Shown here in pieces: positions 52,526 to 61,846 of a DNA stretch of 64,000 bases. Below the pieces are notes generated by a model. The model was not told the DNA's origin, did not search any database, and saw only the letters and a list, made by a program, of their open reading frames with translations. This DNA is from Kitasatospora sp. MMS16-BH015 (lineage in GTDB: Bacteria; Actinomycetota; Actinomycetes; Streptomycetales; Streptomycetaceae): positions 62,001 to 126,000 of the forward strand of contig NZ_CP025394.1 in assembly GCF_002943525.1 (NCBI RefSeq). Reading direction: 5' to 3'. The position numbers were made by a program, and so were the translations under genes. The first letter of the stretch is position 1. Every line of letters starts with the position of its first letter.

Positions 52526-53407
52526 TCAGGCCAGCCCGGCCCGGCGCCGGGCCACCTCCGCGACCGCCGCCCAGTCCTGCTCGGCCCGGCCGTGCGCGAG
52601 GGCCTCCAGGAAGGCGTCCCGCACCACGCCGGCGATCGGCAGCGGCACTCGCTGCTCCGCGCCGGCGGCGAGCGCCAGCTGGACGTCCTTGAGCCCCAAC
52701 TCCAGCCGGAAGCCCGCCGGTTCGTACCGCCGTTCGGCGATCATCGAGCCGTAGCCCTGGTAGACCGGGCCGGGGAAGATCGTGCTGCTGAGCAGCTCGA
52801 CCAGGTCGACCGGGCGGATCCCGCCCGCCTCGGCCAGGGCGCAGGCCTCGGCCATCGCCTCGATCGCGCAGACCAAGGTGTAGTTGACGGTGATCTTGGC
52901 GAGGCTGGCCTGCTCGGGCCGGTCGCCGAGGTGCCAGGTACGGCGGCCGAGGGCGTCCAGCAGTTCCTTCTGCTCCTCGACGATCCCGCGGTCGCCGGCG
53001 GCCAGGATGTTCAACTCCCCGGCGGCGGCCACCTCCGCGCGGCCGAGCACCGGAGCCGCGAGGTACCCGATGCCGTGCTCGGCGTGCAACGCGGCCGCCC
53101 GGACGGTGAGTTCGGGAGAGACGGTGGCGGAGTTGAGGTGGGTCCGGGCGGTGGCCTGCGCCAACAGCTCCGGGTCGAGGAGCAGTTCGGTCACCGCCGC
53201 GTCGTTGGCGAGCATCGAGACCACCACCGGCTGCCGGAAGACCTCGGCGAGGTCCGCCGCGGCGGCGGCGCCCTGGTCGACCATCTCCTGCACCGGCCCA
53301 GGTGATCGGTTCCACACCACCACCCGGTACCCGGCGCGCAGCAGGCTGCCCGCCATCCCCCGGCCCATGCTGCCGAGTCCGACAAAACCGACGGCAGGTC
53401 GTTCCAT
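52526..53407 (-). CDS. NAD(P)-dependent 3-hydroxyisobutyrate dehydrogenase-like oxidoreductase
   Basis: A 293-aa beta-hydroxyacid dehydrogenase-family protein. The cofactor motif is VGFVGLGSMGRGMAGSLLRAGY with VVWNRS next, where the N-R suggests NADPH. Further motifs are HLNSATVSPE, APVLGRAEVAAAGELNILAAGD and the catalytic Lys region SLAKITVNYTLVCAIEAMAEA. The interdomain helix pattern is also found in imine reductases, but there the Lys is replaced, so a dehydrogenase is more likely. ATG 53407 follows GGGAGCAG. Confidence 0.85.
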   Translation of the reverse strand: MERPAVGFVGLGSMGRGMAGSLLRAGYRVVVWNRSPGPVQEMVDQGAAAAADLAEVFRQPVVVSMLANDAAVTELLLDPELLAQATARTHLNSATVSPELTVRAAALHAEHGIGYLAAPVLGRAEVAAAGELNILAAGDRGIVEEQKELLDALGRRTWHLGDRPEQASLAKITVNYTLVCAIEAMAEACALAEAGGIRPVDLVELLSSTIFPGPVYQGYGSMIAERRYEPAGFRLELGLKDVQLALAAGAEQRVPLPIAGVVRDAFLEALAHGRAEQDWAAVAEVARRRAGLA

Positions 53408-53441
53408 CCGCTGCTCCCGAGTCGAGTCCGTCGACGCCACG

Positions 53442-53475
53442 TCACGTCACATCGCGTCACATCGCGTCAGATGAC
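53442..53475. repeat. Short direct repeats upstream of the dehydrogenase gene
   Basis: CGTCACATCG occurs twice in a row (from about 53448), flanked by CGTCACGTCA and CGTCAGATGA. It lies in the 80-bp gap between two minus-strand genes and could be a binding site or simple expansion. Confidence 0.45.
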
Positions 53476-53487
53476 ACCGACCCTACG

Positions 53488-53805
53488 TCAGCCCAGGTCT
53501 CCCCGGGCCGAGCCGGGCCCGCCGGGCGGTCCGTGCACGGCCTGGTGGGCGCTGTCGCGCAGGCTGCCGAGCACGTCCAACAGGGCGGCCAGCGGCTGGT
53601 ACTCGGGGCGGACGGCCGGGCGTTGACCCTGGAGCTTGAGGGTCTCCCAGAGCAGTTCGAGGTAGTCGTGCAGGGTCTCGCGGGCGAGCAGCTGGGCCCG
53701 GGTGGCCTCGGCGCCCAGCCGGGCCAGGGCCGGGCGGTCGAGTCGTTCGACCGCGTCGGCGATCGCCAACGCGGCGTGACGGACGTGCGGTTCAGCAGTG
53801 GGCAC
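53488..53805 (-). CDS. Small helical protein of unknown function
   Basis: A 105-aa product from GTG 53805, which has GGGAGGGCG upstream; an ATG at 53859 would add 18 Arg-rich residues. The sequence ALAIADAVERLDRPALARLGAEATRAQLLARETLHDYLELL is strongly helical. There are no membrane segments and no recognised motif. It lies upstream of the dehydrogenase gene on the same strand. Confidence 0.55.
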   Translation of the reverse strand: MPTAEPHVRHAALAIADAVERLDRPALARLGAEATRAQLLARETLHDYLELLWETLKLQGQRPAVRPEYQPLAALLDVLGSLRDSAHQAVHGPPGGPGSARGDLG

Positions 53806-54042
53806 CGTGGTCGCCCTCCCCCATCCGAGCCGGCGAAGCCTGCGGACATTGCTTGTCATGGACCGATTGACAGGCGGTCGGGGGCGATCCTAGGCGGCCC
53901 CCGCGCGCCGGTGGGCAGAGTTGGGGAAGATCGCCGAAGGGCTTGACGCCCGCCCCCGCCAAGCCCTACGCGCGAGTAGCCCCCGGAACCGCCCGCGGCC
54001 CCGGGGTGCGCACACCCCGGGGCCGACGGTGCTGATCCGGTG

Positions 54043-55839
54043 TCAGGAGACGTTCAGCGCGGTGTCGTCGATCACGAAGGAGGTCTGCTTGGTGCTGTCC
54101 TCGGCCCCGGTGAACTTCAGGGTCACGGTCTGCCCGGCGTAGGCGGCCAGGTTGAAGCTGCGCTGGGTGTAGCCGCTCGCCGCGTTCACGTTGGAGTAGG
54201 TGGCCAGGGTGGAGAGCACGCTGCCCGAGCTGTTCAGCACCTGCACCTTGAGGGTGTCGAACACCGTGGTGGTGGAGGCGGCGGAGTCGATGTGCAGCCA
54301 GAAGCTGAAGTTGGCGCTGGTGCAGCCGGCCGGGATGGTGACGGTCTGGGCCAGGGTGTCGGTGTTGGTGGTGCCGTAGCCGTCGAGCCAGGCGTCGTAG
54401 CTGCCGCCGTGGGTGGGCTCGCTCGCGCTGTTGCTGATCGCCGAGGAGCCGCTGGTGTTGGTCTCCACCCAGGGCGAGGCCGTGCCGCTCTCGAAGCCGG
54501 GGTTGCCGAGCAGCTGGGTGGGCGTGCAGCCGCTGCCGCCGGCGCCGGCCACCGTCCAGGTGAAGCTCGCGCTGCCGGAGGGGCCGGTGGAGTCGGTGGC
54601 GGTGACGTTGACCGTGTAGCTGCCGGCCGTGGTCGGAGTGCCGCTGATCAGACCGGTCGAGGAGTTCAGGCTCAGCCCGGCGGGCAGGCCGGTGGCCGAC
54701 CAGCTCAGGGTGCCCCCGGCCGAGTCGGTGGCGGCCAGCTGCAGGCTGGTGGCGGTGCCGACGGTGGCGGTGCGGTTGCCCGGCGCGGTGACGGAGACGC
54801 TGCCGCCGCCGGTCGCGCCGGAGCCGGTGGAGAGCCACTCGGTGGCGTTGAGGGCGAGCGCGGCGTTGGTGCCCGCCGGGTCGTCCCAGCCGTTGTAGAG
54901 GGTCTTGCCGGACTCGCCGGTGCCGTCGTCGACGGTGGAGCTGTCGCCCCAGATCGCCACCTTGCCCTTGCCGAAGGCGCTGGTCACGAAGAAGGCGTTG
55001 GTGTTGCCGCCGCTCGCGCCGGTGGAGAGGTAGACCAGGCCCTTGACCGCCGGGTTGTCGGCCGGGTTGAGGGTGAAGGTGGTGCCGTTGCGCAGGATGC
55101 TGCCGGTCACCGCGCCGAACGGGCCGTTCAACACCGGGTCGGTGGAGTTGCTGATGGCGCGCGGGTTGTCGGTGGTGATGTTCTTCAGGTCGACCGAGAA
55201 GCCGAACGGGTCGGTGTTGTTGACGCCGTTGCTGGTCATCAGGTCGTTGATGATCGCCGGCGAGTCCCAGCCGTCGTTGTTGCGGTCGCTCTGGGTGTGG
55301 TCGGAGATCAGGAAGAGGCCGCCGCCGTTCTGCACGAAGGTCATCACGGCGGTCTTCTCGGCGGCGGAGAGCCGGATGTTCGGCTCGGGCAGCACGAAGG
55401 TGTCGAAGTTGGAGAGGTCCAGCGGGTTGGCGCTGTTGCCGTAGGTGATGCTGTTGCCGCTGGGCAGCGTCTTGAGGCTGTAGCGGCCGGTCTTCTGCAG
55501 GGCGACGCCCCAGGCGGAGATCGCACCGGTCCAGGAGGTCTCGGAGCTCGGGTTGGCGTTCTGGGCGAGCGGGTCGGGCTGGCTGGTGGAGATGATCCAG
55601 TCGGCGTTCCCGGCGGTCTCGGCCTTGGTGGCGTCGAAGAGCACCCGGTGCTGCGTGGTCGCGGCGGCCTGCGCGCTCGGCGCGGCCTCCACCCGCAGGG
55701 GCGCGGCCAGGGCCGGCTGGCCCGCAGCCAGCAGGGTGACCGCGATCAGCGAGGCCGCGGCGAGCGCGGCCCGGCCCCGACGGCCGGTGCGCGGACGGAC
55801 GGGGGACTCGGAGGGCGCGGGAGCCTTGCTGTTGATCAT
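54043..55839 (-). CDS. Secreted multidomain protein (glutamine-amidotransferase-like, Ig-like, jelly-roll)
   Basis: A 598-aa secreted protein. A signal peptide with an Arg-rich start ([20 protein letters not shown]) ends near residue 45. Residues about 60-340 contain [20 protein letters not shown] and [17 protein letters not shown], which recall DUF4350/ThuA-like amidotransferase folds. An Ig-like He_PIG domain follows ([21 protein letters not shown], about 355-440). The C-terminal 145 residues ([15 protein letters not shown] to DDTALNVS) match the N-terminal module of the M1 peptidase at 36882. It probably acts on or binds a polymer outside the cell. Confidence 0.72.
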   Translation of the reverse strand: MINSKAPAPSESPVRPRTGRRGRAALAAASLIAVTLLAAGQPALAAPLRVEAAPSAQAAATTQHRVLFDATKAETAGNADWIISTSQPDPLAQNANPSSETSWTGAISAWGVALQKTGRYSLKTLPSGNSITYGNSANPLDLSNFDTFVLPEPNIRLSAAEKTAVMTFVQNGGGLFLISDHTQSDRNNDGWDSPAIINDLMTSNGVNNTDPFGFSVDLKNITTDNPRAISNSTDPVLNGPFGAVTGSILRNGTTFTLNPADNPAVKGLVYLSTGASGGNTNAFFVTSAFGKGKVAIWGDSSTVDDGTGESGKTLYNGWDDPAGTNAALALNATEWLSTGSGATGGGSVSVTAPGNRTATVGTATSLQLAATDSAGGTLSWSATGLPAGLSLNSSTGLISGTPTTAGSYTVNVTATDSTGPSGSASFTWTVAGAGGSGCTPTQLLGNPGFESGTASPWVETNTSGSSAISNSASEPTHGGSYDAWLDGYGTTNTDTLAQTVTIPAGCTSANFSFWLHIDSAASTTTVFDTLKVQVLNSSGSVLSTLATYSNVNAASGYTQRSFNLAAYAGQTVTLKFTGAEDSTKQTSFVIDDTALNVS

Positions 55840-56192
55840 CCGTCAAACTCCTGTGGTGTGGGGAACCTGGGCCTACAGGCCGTCTGACAGCCCGTAGCTA
55901 CGCGCGTAGGCGTACTGCCGTGAAGCAGCATGGGGGCACCCGGCGTCGTGTTCCCCCATGGTCGGGCAACGATTGCTTGAACGGAACACGTCGAACTGAT
56001 TCCACCCGACGGGGGCCGAACCTCCCCTCGGCGCACACGGCGACCCGTCGAATATTTGCCTCCTCTTTGACGTCTCCTGGGCCGATCGACACCTAACGTT
56101 GTCGGCACGCGGTCAACGAGCCCGGCTCCGGTCGACTCTGACGGACCGTCCGGCCGACCCGCGCTCCCTCACCCCCACCTACGGAGTAGCCC
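55840..56192. other. 353-bp divergent region with a CATGGGGG inverted repeat
   Basis: CATGGGGGCAC (55929-55939) and GTTCCCCCATG (55950-55960) form an 11-bp inverted repeat with one mismatch. A possible plus-strand promoter for the G1 peptidase starts with TTGACG near 56066. The stretch 55970-56075 is lower in GC than its surroundings. No gene seen. Confidence 0.45.
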
Positions 56193-56963
56193 ATGTCAGC
56201 TGCACCCCGCCGCCGCACCCCCGCCCTCGCCGCCGCCCTGCTCGCGGTGCTCGCCTCCGCCGCCCCGGCCGTGGCCGCCGCCCCCGGCTCGCTCCAGGCC
56301 CCGATGATCCCGAACGGGGTCGCCCCGCACCTGGCCGGGACGCACGGCGCGGTACTGCACAGCACCAGCAGCAACTGGTCCGGCTACGCGGCGACCGGCG
56401 CCAGGTTCACCAGCGTGAGCGCCAGCTGGGTGCAGCCCGCCGCGACCTGCACCGGCACCTCCACCTGGTCGAGCTTCTGGATCGGCCTCGACGGCGACGG
56501 CAGCAACTCGGTGGAGCAGACCGGCTCCGAGGTGGACTGCTCCAGCGGCCAGCCGCAGTACTACGCCTGGTACGAGATGTACCCCGCCTACCCGGTGAAC
56601 TACAGCAACACCGTCCGCCCCGGTGACCACTTCAACTCCACCATCACCACCAACGGCAGCGGCAGCTTCACCCTCACGCTGACCGACTCCACCCAGGGGT
56701 GGACCCGCACCGTCAACAAGTCGCTCAAGAACGCCGCCCTCGCCTCCGCCGAGATCATCGCCGAGGCCCCCTCCAGCTCGAGCGGCGTGCTCCCGCTCAC
56801 CAACTTCGGCAAGGTCTCCTTCACCAACGCCACCGCCAACGGCCAGGCCATCGGCAACTTCAGCCCCGACGCCATCACCATGGCTTCCGGCTCCACCACC
56901 AAGGCGGCCACCTCCGGCCTCTCCGGCGGCAACGCCTTCTCGGTGACCTTCAAGCACAGCTGA
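56193..56963 (+). CDS. Secreted G1-family glutamic endopeptidase (eqolisin-like)
   Basis: A 256-aa secreted protein with a signal peptide (about 1-30). The catalytic Gln and Glu of G1 peptidases are visible: Gln109 in GDGSNSVEQTGSEVDC and Glu187 in ASAEIIAEAPS. The preceding SSNWSGYAATGARFTSVSASW and STWSSFWIGLDG are also family motifs. These enzymes act at acidic pH. Fungal members are made with propeptides; here about 25 residues between signal and mature domain may do the same. ATG 56193 follows ACGGAG. Confidence 0.87.
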   Translation: MSAAPRRRTPALAAALLAVLASAAPAVAAAPGSLQAPMIPNGVAPHLAGTHGAVLHSTSSNWSGYAATGARFTSVSASWVQPAATCTGTSTWSSFWIGLDGDGSNSVEQTGSEVDCSSGQPQYYAWYEMYPAYPVNYSNTVRPGDHFNSTITTNGSGSFTLTLTDSTQGWTRTVNKSLKNAALASAEIIAEAPSSSSGVLPLTNFGKVSFTNATANGQAIGNFSPDAITMASGSTTKAATSGLSGGNAFSVTFKHS

Positions 56964-57033
56964 CGGTCCGTCCGGGTGACTCCCCGGCACGGGCAACGCC
57001 GCCGCAGCGGCCCCCGGCACCACCCTGGGGTGC

Positions 57034-58089
57034 ATGACTGCGGCGGCACGGCGGGTGTTCCTCCGGGGTGCGGCGGCGGCCGGCGCCCTCGGCCTGACCG
57101 GCGCGGCCGGCTGCTCGGCCACCCGGTCGACGAGCGCGCCCTCATCCCCGCCTTCCCCCTCCTCCCCGGCCTCCGGAACCGCCTCGAGTACCCCTTCCGT
57201 CCCGGGGCCGCCCTCCGCTTCCGCTCCACCCTCCGCGAGCGGGCCCGCGCTGCCCGCCGCCGCCCCCTGGACCCCCGGGCCCGGCGAGTTGCAGCCGGAC
57301 GTGAAGCTCCGGGCCGTCCAACTGGTCGAGGCCCTCGGCAGCTGGCCCGCCGGGACGGGCGGCGCCGCGCAGGCGGGCGCGGCCGTCAGCGCGCTCGGGC
57401 TGGACCCGGCGCTGGCCGGCCAGGCCGGTCCGCTCCGGCCCCCGGCCGAGGCCGCCGTGCTGCGGGTCCGCTACGCCCAGTACGGCGGGCTGCTCGCCGA
57501 CAGCGCCAGCGTGCTGGTGATCTGCGAGCAGACCACCATGACCGCCGGCTCCCCGACCACCGTCTCCTCCGGCGGCACCACGGTGGACGTTCGGCTCAGC
57601 CGGGCCCGGCCGCGCTGGACGGTGACCGAGCTGCACCCCGGTCAACCCGGGCCGCCCGCAGCGCAGTTGACCGACGCCGCGCGGCGGGTGCTGACGGCGG
57701 GCGGGATCGAACTACCCCCGGGCGCCCGCGCGGACATCGCGAGCGGGGCCGTCCACGACAGCGTGCTCGACGCGATGCTCGCCCTCGCCCGCACGTACGC
57801 GTTCACGGTGAGCGTGGTCCGCTCGGGCCACCCGATCGACGTGTTCGGCACCGACCGGCCCAGCGACCACCCGCTGGGCCGCGCCTTCGACGTCTGGCGG
57901 ATCGAGGGCCACCCGGTGGTCGACCCCGCCACCCCCACCGACCTGGTCGACGGCTTCATGCGGGCCGCCGCCCGCGCGGGCTCGTACAACGTCGGCGGCC
58001 CCCGTCAGCTCTCCGGCGGCGCCACCGCCAACCAGTTCTTCTCCGACGACACCCACCACGACCACGTGCACGTCGGCTTCCAGGCCTGA
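57034..58089 (+). CDS. Tat-type lipoprotein with an M15-like peptidase domain
   Basis: A 351-aa protein. The N-terminus RRVFLRGAAAAGALGLTGAAGC combines a twin-arginine motif and a lipobox, so it is probably a surface lipoprotein. A Pro/Ser-rich linker (about 30-80) follows. The C-terminal 120 residues contain SDHPLGRAFDVW and HHDHVHVGF, the His/Asp and His-x-His pattern of zinc D-Ala-D-Ala carboxypeptidases (M15) and related VanY-like enzymes. The middle domain (about 85-215) is unrecognised. A cell-wall role is inferred. Confidence 0.65.
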   Translation: MTAAARRVFLRGAAAAGALGLTGAAGCSATRSTSAPSSPPSPSSPASGTASSTPSVPGPPSASAPPSASGPALPAAAPWTPGPGELQPDVKLRAVQLVEALGSWPAGTGGAAQAGAAVSALGLDPALAGQAGPLRPPAEAAVLRVRYAQYGGLLADSASVLVICEQTTMTAGSPTTVSSGGTTVDVRLSRARPRWTVTELHPGQPGPPAAQLTDAARRVLTAGGIELPPGARADIASGAVHDSVLDAMLALARTYAFTVSVVRSGHPIDVFGTDRPSDHPLGRAFDVWRIEGHPVVDPATPTDLVDGFMRAAARAGSYNVGGPRQLSGGATANQFFSDDTHHDHVHVGFQA

Positions 58090-58244
58090 TCAGCGGCCTG
58101 CTCACTGGCCTGATCACCGGCCTGCCCACGGACATCTGCTGATCTATCAGGCATCCCTCCCACCGGCCTTGCCGAGCCCGTGGACGCACACGTACTGTCT
58201 CGCCCCATGCGTGGGACGAACAGACGTACGGGGGGCCGTGGCTG

Positions 58245-59456
58245 ATGCGCGGACTGTGGGGGCACCGCAACGCCAGGCTCTTCCTGGCCGGGCAGATCCT
58301 GTCGACCTTCGGGGATTCGGCGCTCTGGCTGGCGATGGGCATCTGGGTCAAGATGCTGACCGGCAGCGCCTCGGCGGCCGGGTTGGCCTTCTTCATGCTG
58401 ACCCTCGGCACGCTGACCGGGCCGCTCGGCGGGGTGCTCGCCGACCGGCTGCGCCGGCGGCCGCTGCTGATCGCCGCCAACCTGGCCACCGCCGCGCTGG
58501 TGCTGCTCCTGCTGCTCGTGCACGACCGCGACCAGGTCTGGCTGGTCCACCTGGTGATGTTCGGCTACGGGGTCTCCGCCGGGGTGCTCGGCCCGGCCCA
58601 GGTGGCGCTCCAACAGAGCATGCTCCCGGAGGAGTTGTTCGCCGGGGCGAACAGCGCGCTGCAGACCGCCCAGTCCGGCATGCGGCTGGTCACCCCGCTG
58701 CTCGGCGCCGGTCTGCTCGCCACCCTCGGGGCCACCCCGGTGATCCTGGGGGACGTGCTGACCTTCCTGGTGGCCGTCGCCGCGCTGGCCGCCGTCCGGA
58801 TCCGCGAGGACCGGCCGGTGCCGAGCGAGCGGCACTGGCTCGCCGAGGCCGCCGCCGGGGCCCGCCACATCGGCCGCACCCGCCCGCTGCGCCAACTCGC
58901 CCTGGCCGGCGCGCTCGCGGTCACGGCCTTCGGGCTCTGCGAGACCGTCTTCTTCGCCGTGGTGGCCAAGGGCCTGCACCGACCCGACACCTTCCTCGGC
59001 GTGCTGGTCTCGGTGCAGGGCGTGGGCGCGATCGCGGCCGGGCTGACGGCCGGTGCGCTGGTCCGCCGCTACGGCGAAGGCCGACTGGTGGCCCTCGGGT
59101 TGGCCTGCGGCACGCTCGCCTTCCTCCTCCTCACCCCCTCCTCCACCCCCGCCGTGCTGGCCGGTTCGGCCCTGCTCGGCGCCAGCATGCCCTGGCTCAA
59201 CGTGGGCATCATGACCCTCTTCCAGCGCCGCACCCCAGCAGAGTTGATGGGACGCACCGACGCCGCCCTCGGCCTGCTGCTCTCCACCCCGCAGTCGGTG
59301 GCCGTCGCCCTCGGCGCCGCGCTGATCGCCGTCACCGACTACCGACTGCTACTGCTCCTCATGGCCGCCCTGATGGCACTGGCCGCCGTCTTCCTCCTCA
59401 CCCGCCCCGAACACCGCCGCCCGGCCCCGCCCGAGCCGCCTACCGTGGCACCATGA
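58245..59456 (+). CDS. MFS transporter (MFS_3/enterobactin-exporter type)
   Basis: A 403-aa membrane protein with 12 hydrophobic segments. The N-terminus RGLWGHRNARLFLAGQILSTFGDSALWLAMGIWV and motif A GGVLADRLRRRPLL are typical of the group that includes EntS and macrolide exporters. The stop overlaps the start of the phosphotransferase gene (ATGA at 59453-59456), so pump and modifying enzyme are coupled. It probably exports a drug or metabolite. Confidence 0.86.
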   Translation: MRGLWGHRNARLFLAGQILSTFGDSALWLAMGIWVKMLTGSASAAGLAFFMLTLGTLTGPLGGVLADRLRRRPLLIAANLATAALVLLLLLVHDRDQVWLVHLVMFGYGVSAGVLGPAQVALQQSMLPEELFAGANSALQTAQSGMRLVTPLLGAGLLATLGATPVILGDVLTFLVAVAALAAVRIREDRPVPSERHWLAEAAAGARHIGRTRPLRQLALAGALAVTAFGLCETVFFAVVAKGLHRPDTFLGVLVSVQGVGAIAAGLTAGALVRRYGEGRLVALGLACGTLAFLLLTPSSTPAVLAGSALLGASMPWLNVGIMTLFQRRTPAELMGRTDAALGLLLSTPQSVAVALGAALIAVTDYRLLLLLMAALMALAAVFLLTRPEHRRPAPPEPPTVAP

Positions 59457-60022
59457 CGACTAGGCTGATCATCCTCAACGGCGGCTCCAGCTCCGGCAAG
59501 TCCAGCATCGCCCGGGCCCTCCAGACCCAACTCCCGCGCCCGTGGCTGACCTTCGGCGTCGACACCCTGATCGAGGCACTGCCGCCCACCGTCCGGGACG
59601 GCTCCGCCGGGCTGGAGATCGGCCCGGACGGCACGGTCGCCGTCGGCCCCACCTTCCGCGAACTGGAGGCGGCCTGGATCGCGGGCCTCGCCGCGATGGC
59701 CCGAGCCGGCGCCCGGATCGTGCTGGACGAGGTCTTCCTCGGCGGCCCGGCCTCCCGGCAGCGCTGGGAGCAGGCCCTGCGCGGCCTGCCGGTGCTCTGG
59801 GTCGGGGTGCGCTGCGCGGCCGCCACCGCCGCCGCCCGCGAGGCGGCCCGGGGCGACCGGTTCACGGGCATGGCCGCCGACCAGGCGGAGTCGGTGCACC
59901 GGGGGCTGGTCTACGACCTGGAGGTGGACACCACTCACCGCTCGGCGGCGGACTGCGCCCGCCTCATCGCCGCCCGGCTCGACTGCCCCCCGCCCACTGC
60001 CCCGCCGCCCGCTCCGTCCTGA
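59453..60022 (+). CDS. Chloramphenicol 3-O-phosphotransferase-like kinase
   Basis: A 189-aa P-loop kinase. Walker A is NGGSSSGKSSIARALQ, followed by LTFGVDTLIEALP, where the Asp matches the catalytic Asp37 of S. venezuelae CPT, and by ARIVLDEVFLGG. CPT phosphorylates the C3 hydroxyl of chloramphenicol. Similar proteins in non-producers may act on other small hydroxyl compounds. The gene is coupled to the MFS gene upstream, a sensible pair for resistance. Confidence 0.82.
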   Translation: MTTRLIILNGGSSSGKSSIARALQTQLPRPWLTFGVDTLIEALPPTVRDGSAGLEIGPDGTVAVGPTFRELEAAWIAGLAAMARAGARIVLDEVFLGGPASRQRWEQALRGLPVLWVGVRCAAATAAAREAARGDRFTGMAADQAESVHRGLVYDLEVDTTHRSAADCARLIAARLDCPPPTAPPPAPS

Positions 60023-60066
60023 TCCTCCGGGAAAAGCCGTGGACAGCGCGGACGGCGAATCGCACC

Positions 60067-60732
60067 ATGTGGCCCATGCTGAGTACGCTCCTCCCCTTCC
60101 TCGGCGCCTGTGCGCTGATCGCGGCCTCCCCCGGCCCCAGCACCATGCTCATCATCCGACAGTCGCTGCGCAGCAAGCGGGCCGGCTTCCTCACCGTGCT
60201 CGGCAACGAGACCGGGGTGTTCGTCTGGGGCGTGGTGGCCGCCTGCGGGCTGACGGCGCTGCTCACCGCCTCGCAGCTGGCCTACGACCTCATGCGGGTG
60301 GTCGGGGCCGTGACCCTGGTCTGGTTCGGCATCCGGACCCTGCTCGACTCCCGGCGCGGACACCCGGCCGAGGCCGACCCCGCCAGGGCAACGGCCGAGG
60401 CCGACCCCGCCGGGGCGACGGCCGAGCCGGAGCGCTCCGGCCTCGCCTCGTACCGATCGGGCCTGCTGCTCAACCTGGCCAACCCCAAGGCGGCCGTGTT
60501 CGCGATGTCCTTCCTCCCGCAGTTCGTGCCGCAGGGCGCCCCGGCGCTGCCGAGCATGATCGGGCTGGCCGCCGTCTGGGCGGTCTTCGAGATCGGCTGG
60601 TACGGGCTGTACGTGTGGTTCGTGGCCCGGCTGCGGGCGGTCGTCTCCCGGGTGGAGGTGCGGCGTCGGCTGGAGCAGGTCTCCGGTGGGGTGCTGCTCC
60701 TGCTCGGCATCCGGATGGCCGTCGAGGGCTGA
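60067..60732 (+). CDS. LysE/RhtB-family amino-acid exporter
   Basis: A 221-aa membrane protein with six hydrophobic segments. The family opening is LIAASPGPSTMLIIRQSLRSKRAGFLTVLGNETG, and the later motif is GLLLNLANPKAAVFAMSFLPQF. A central cytoplasmic loop holds two tandem copies of a nine-residue unit (AEADPARAT, AEADPAGAT), encoded by a 27-bp repeat at 60367-60420. ATG 60067 is used; another lies at 60076. Substrate unknown. Confidence 0.88.
   Translation: MWPMLSTLLPFLGACALIAASPGPSTMLIIRQSLRSKRAGFLTVLGNETGVFVWGVVAACGLTALLTASQLAYDLMRVVGAVTLVWFGIRTLLDSRRGHPAEADPARATAEADPAGATAEPERSGLASYRSGLLLNLANPKAAVFAMSFLPQFVPQGAPALPSMIGLAAVWAVFEIGWYGLYVWFVARLRAVVSRVEVRRRLEQVSGGVLLLLGIRMAVEG
60367..60420 (+). 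repeat. Two tandem 27-bp repeats inside the LysE-family gene
   Basis: The unit beginning GCCGAGGCCGACCCCGCC occupies 60367-60393 and 60394-60420 with three differences, and six more bases start a third copy. The repeat is in frame and lies in a loop. Confidence 0.85.
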
Positions 60733-60748
60733 CCGGCCGCCCCGCCGC

Positions 60749-61750
60749 TCAGTGCGGGATGGTGTCGATCAGCTCCCGCGCCCCCTGCCGAAGCAGCGCG
60801 ACAGCCACCGAGGTGCCCAGGGTGGCCGGGTCCAGCGGGCCCGCCCACTCGTGGGCGTCCAGCACGGTCTTGCCGTCCGGGGTGAACACCCGGGCCCGCA
60901 GCGAGAGCCGGCCGTCCCGCTCGGCGCGGGCGTAGCCGGCGATCGGCGAGTTGCAGTGGCCCTGGAGCACGTGCAGCAGCATCCGCTCGGCGGTGGTCTC
61001 CCGCCAGGCGTCGGAGTCGCCGAGGCCGGTGACGGCGGCGATGGTGGTGGTGTCCTCCTCGCGGCACTGGAGCGCGAGCACCCCGGCGCCGATCGGCGGG
61101 CACATCGTCTCCACCGAAAGCACCTCGGAGATCCGCTCGGTCTCGCCGATCCGCTGCAGCCCGGAGAGCGCGAGCAGCAGCGCGTCGGCCTCGCCGGCCG
61201 CCAGCTTCTCCAGCCGCCGGTTGGCGTTGCCGCGCATCGGCACGCAGTCCAGGTGCGGGTGCGAGACCGAGAGCTGGGCGATCCGGCGGACCGAGGAGGT
61301 GCCGATCCGGGTGCCGGCGGGCAGCTGGTCCAGCGTCAGCCCGGCGGGGTGCACCAGCGCGTCCCGCACGTCGTCGCGCTTGAGGAACGCGGCGAACACC
61401 GTGCCGGCCGGCAGCGGCCGGTCGGCGGGCACGTCCTTGACGCAGTGCACCGCCAGGTCGGCCTCGCCGGCCAGCAGCGCGGCGTCCACCTCCTTGGTGA
61501 ACGCCCCCTTGCCGCCGAGCTTGGCCAGATCACCCATCCAGCGGTCGCCCGAGGTGGTGACGGGCACCACCTCGGTGCGGATCCCCGGGTGCAGCCGGGC
61601 CAGCTCCGCCCGGACCCGCTCCACCTGGGCCAGCGCCATCGGCGAGGACCGGGAGACGATCCGGATCAGCTCGGTGGGCGGCACGGCGCCGGTGTCGCCC
61701 TGGGCGGACGCGCCGGGTGCGGGGTGAGTGCTCGACTCGGTGGAGGGCAT
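60749..61750 (-). CDS. hemC: Hydroxymethylbilane synthase (porphobilinogen deaminase)
   Basis: A 333-aa enzyme that joins four porphobilinogens into hydroxymethylbilane in tetrapyrrole synthesis. Motifs are [72 protein letters not shown] and [13 protein letters not shown], whose Cys holds the dipyrromethane cofactor. In Streptomyces hemC normally sits with hemA and hemD; no other hem gene is here, so this may be a second copy. ATG 61750 has no ribosome-binding site and lies nine bases after a good -10, so the message is probably leaderless. Confidence 0.92.
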   Translation of the reverse strand: MPSTESSTHPAPGASAQGDTGAVPPTELIRIVSRSSPMALAQVERVRAELARLHPGIRTEVVPVTTSGDRWMGDLAKLGGKGAFTKEVDAALLAGEADLAVHCVKDVPADRPLPAGTVFAAFLKRDDVRDALVHPAGLTLDQLPAGTRIGTSSVRRIAQLSVSHPHLDCVPMRGNANRRLEKLAAGEADALLLALSGLQRIGETERISEVLSVETMCPPIGAGVLALQCREEDTTTIAAVTGLGDSDAWRETTAERMLLHVLQGHCNSPIAGYARAERDGRLSLRARVFTPDGKTVLDAHEWAGPLDPATLGTSVAVALLRQGARELIDTIPH

Positions 61751-61759
61751 GGTCAAGAC

Positions 61760-61788
61760 GATAGACCGTCAGCCGCCGTGATCTCCAA
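61760..61788 (-). promoter_or_regulatory. Promoter giving a leaderless hemC message
   Basis: On the minus strand TTGGAG (61788-61783) and TCTATC (61765-61760) are 17 bases apart. The -10 ends nine bases before the ATG at 61750, so transcription would start at or within two bases of the start codon. Confidence 0.6.
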
Positions 61789-61824
61789 CCGGTCTGCTTA
61801 CTTTGCGAGTTCACCCTACCGGCG

Positions 61825-61839
61825 GCCCGCCCTGCGGGC
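61825..61839 (-). terminator. Short hairpin after the HNH-like gene
   Basis: GCCCGC (61825-61830) and GCGGGC (61834-61839) enclose CCT, eight bases past the stop of the HNH-like gene and before the hemC promoter. Confidence 0.5.
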
Positions 61840-61846
61840 TTCCGGC

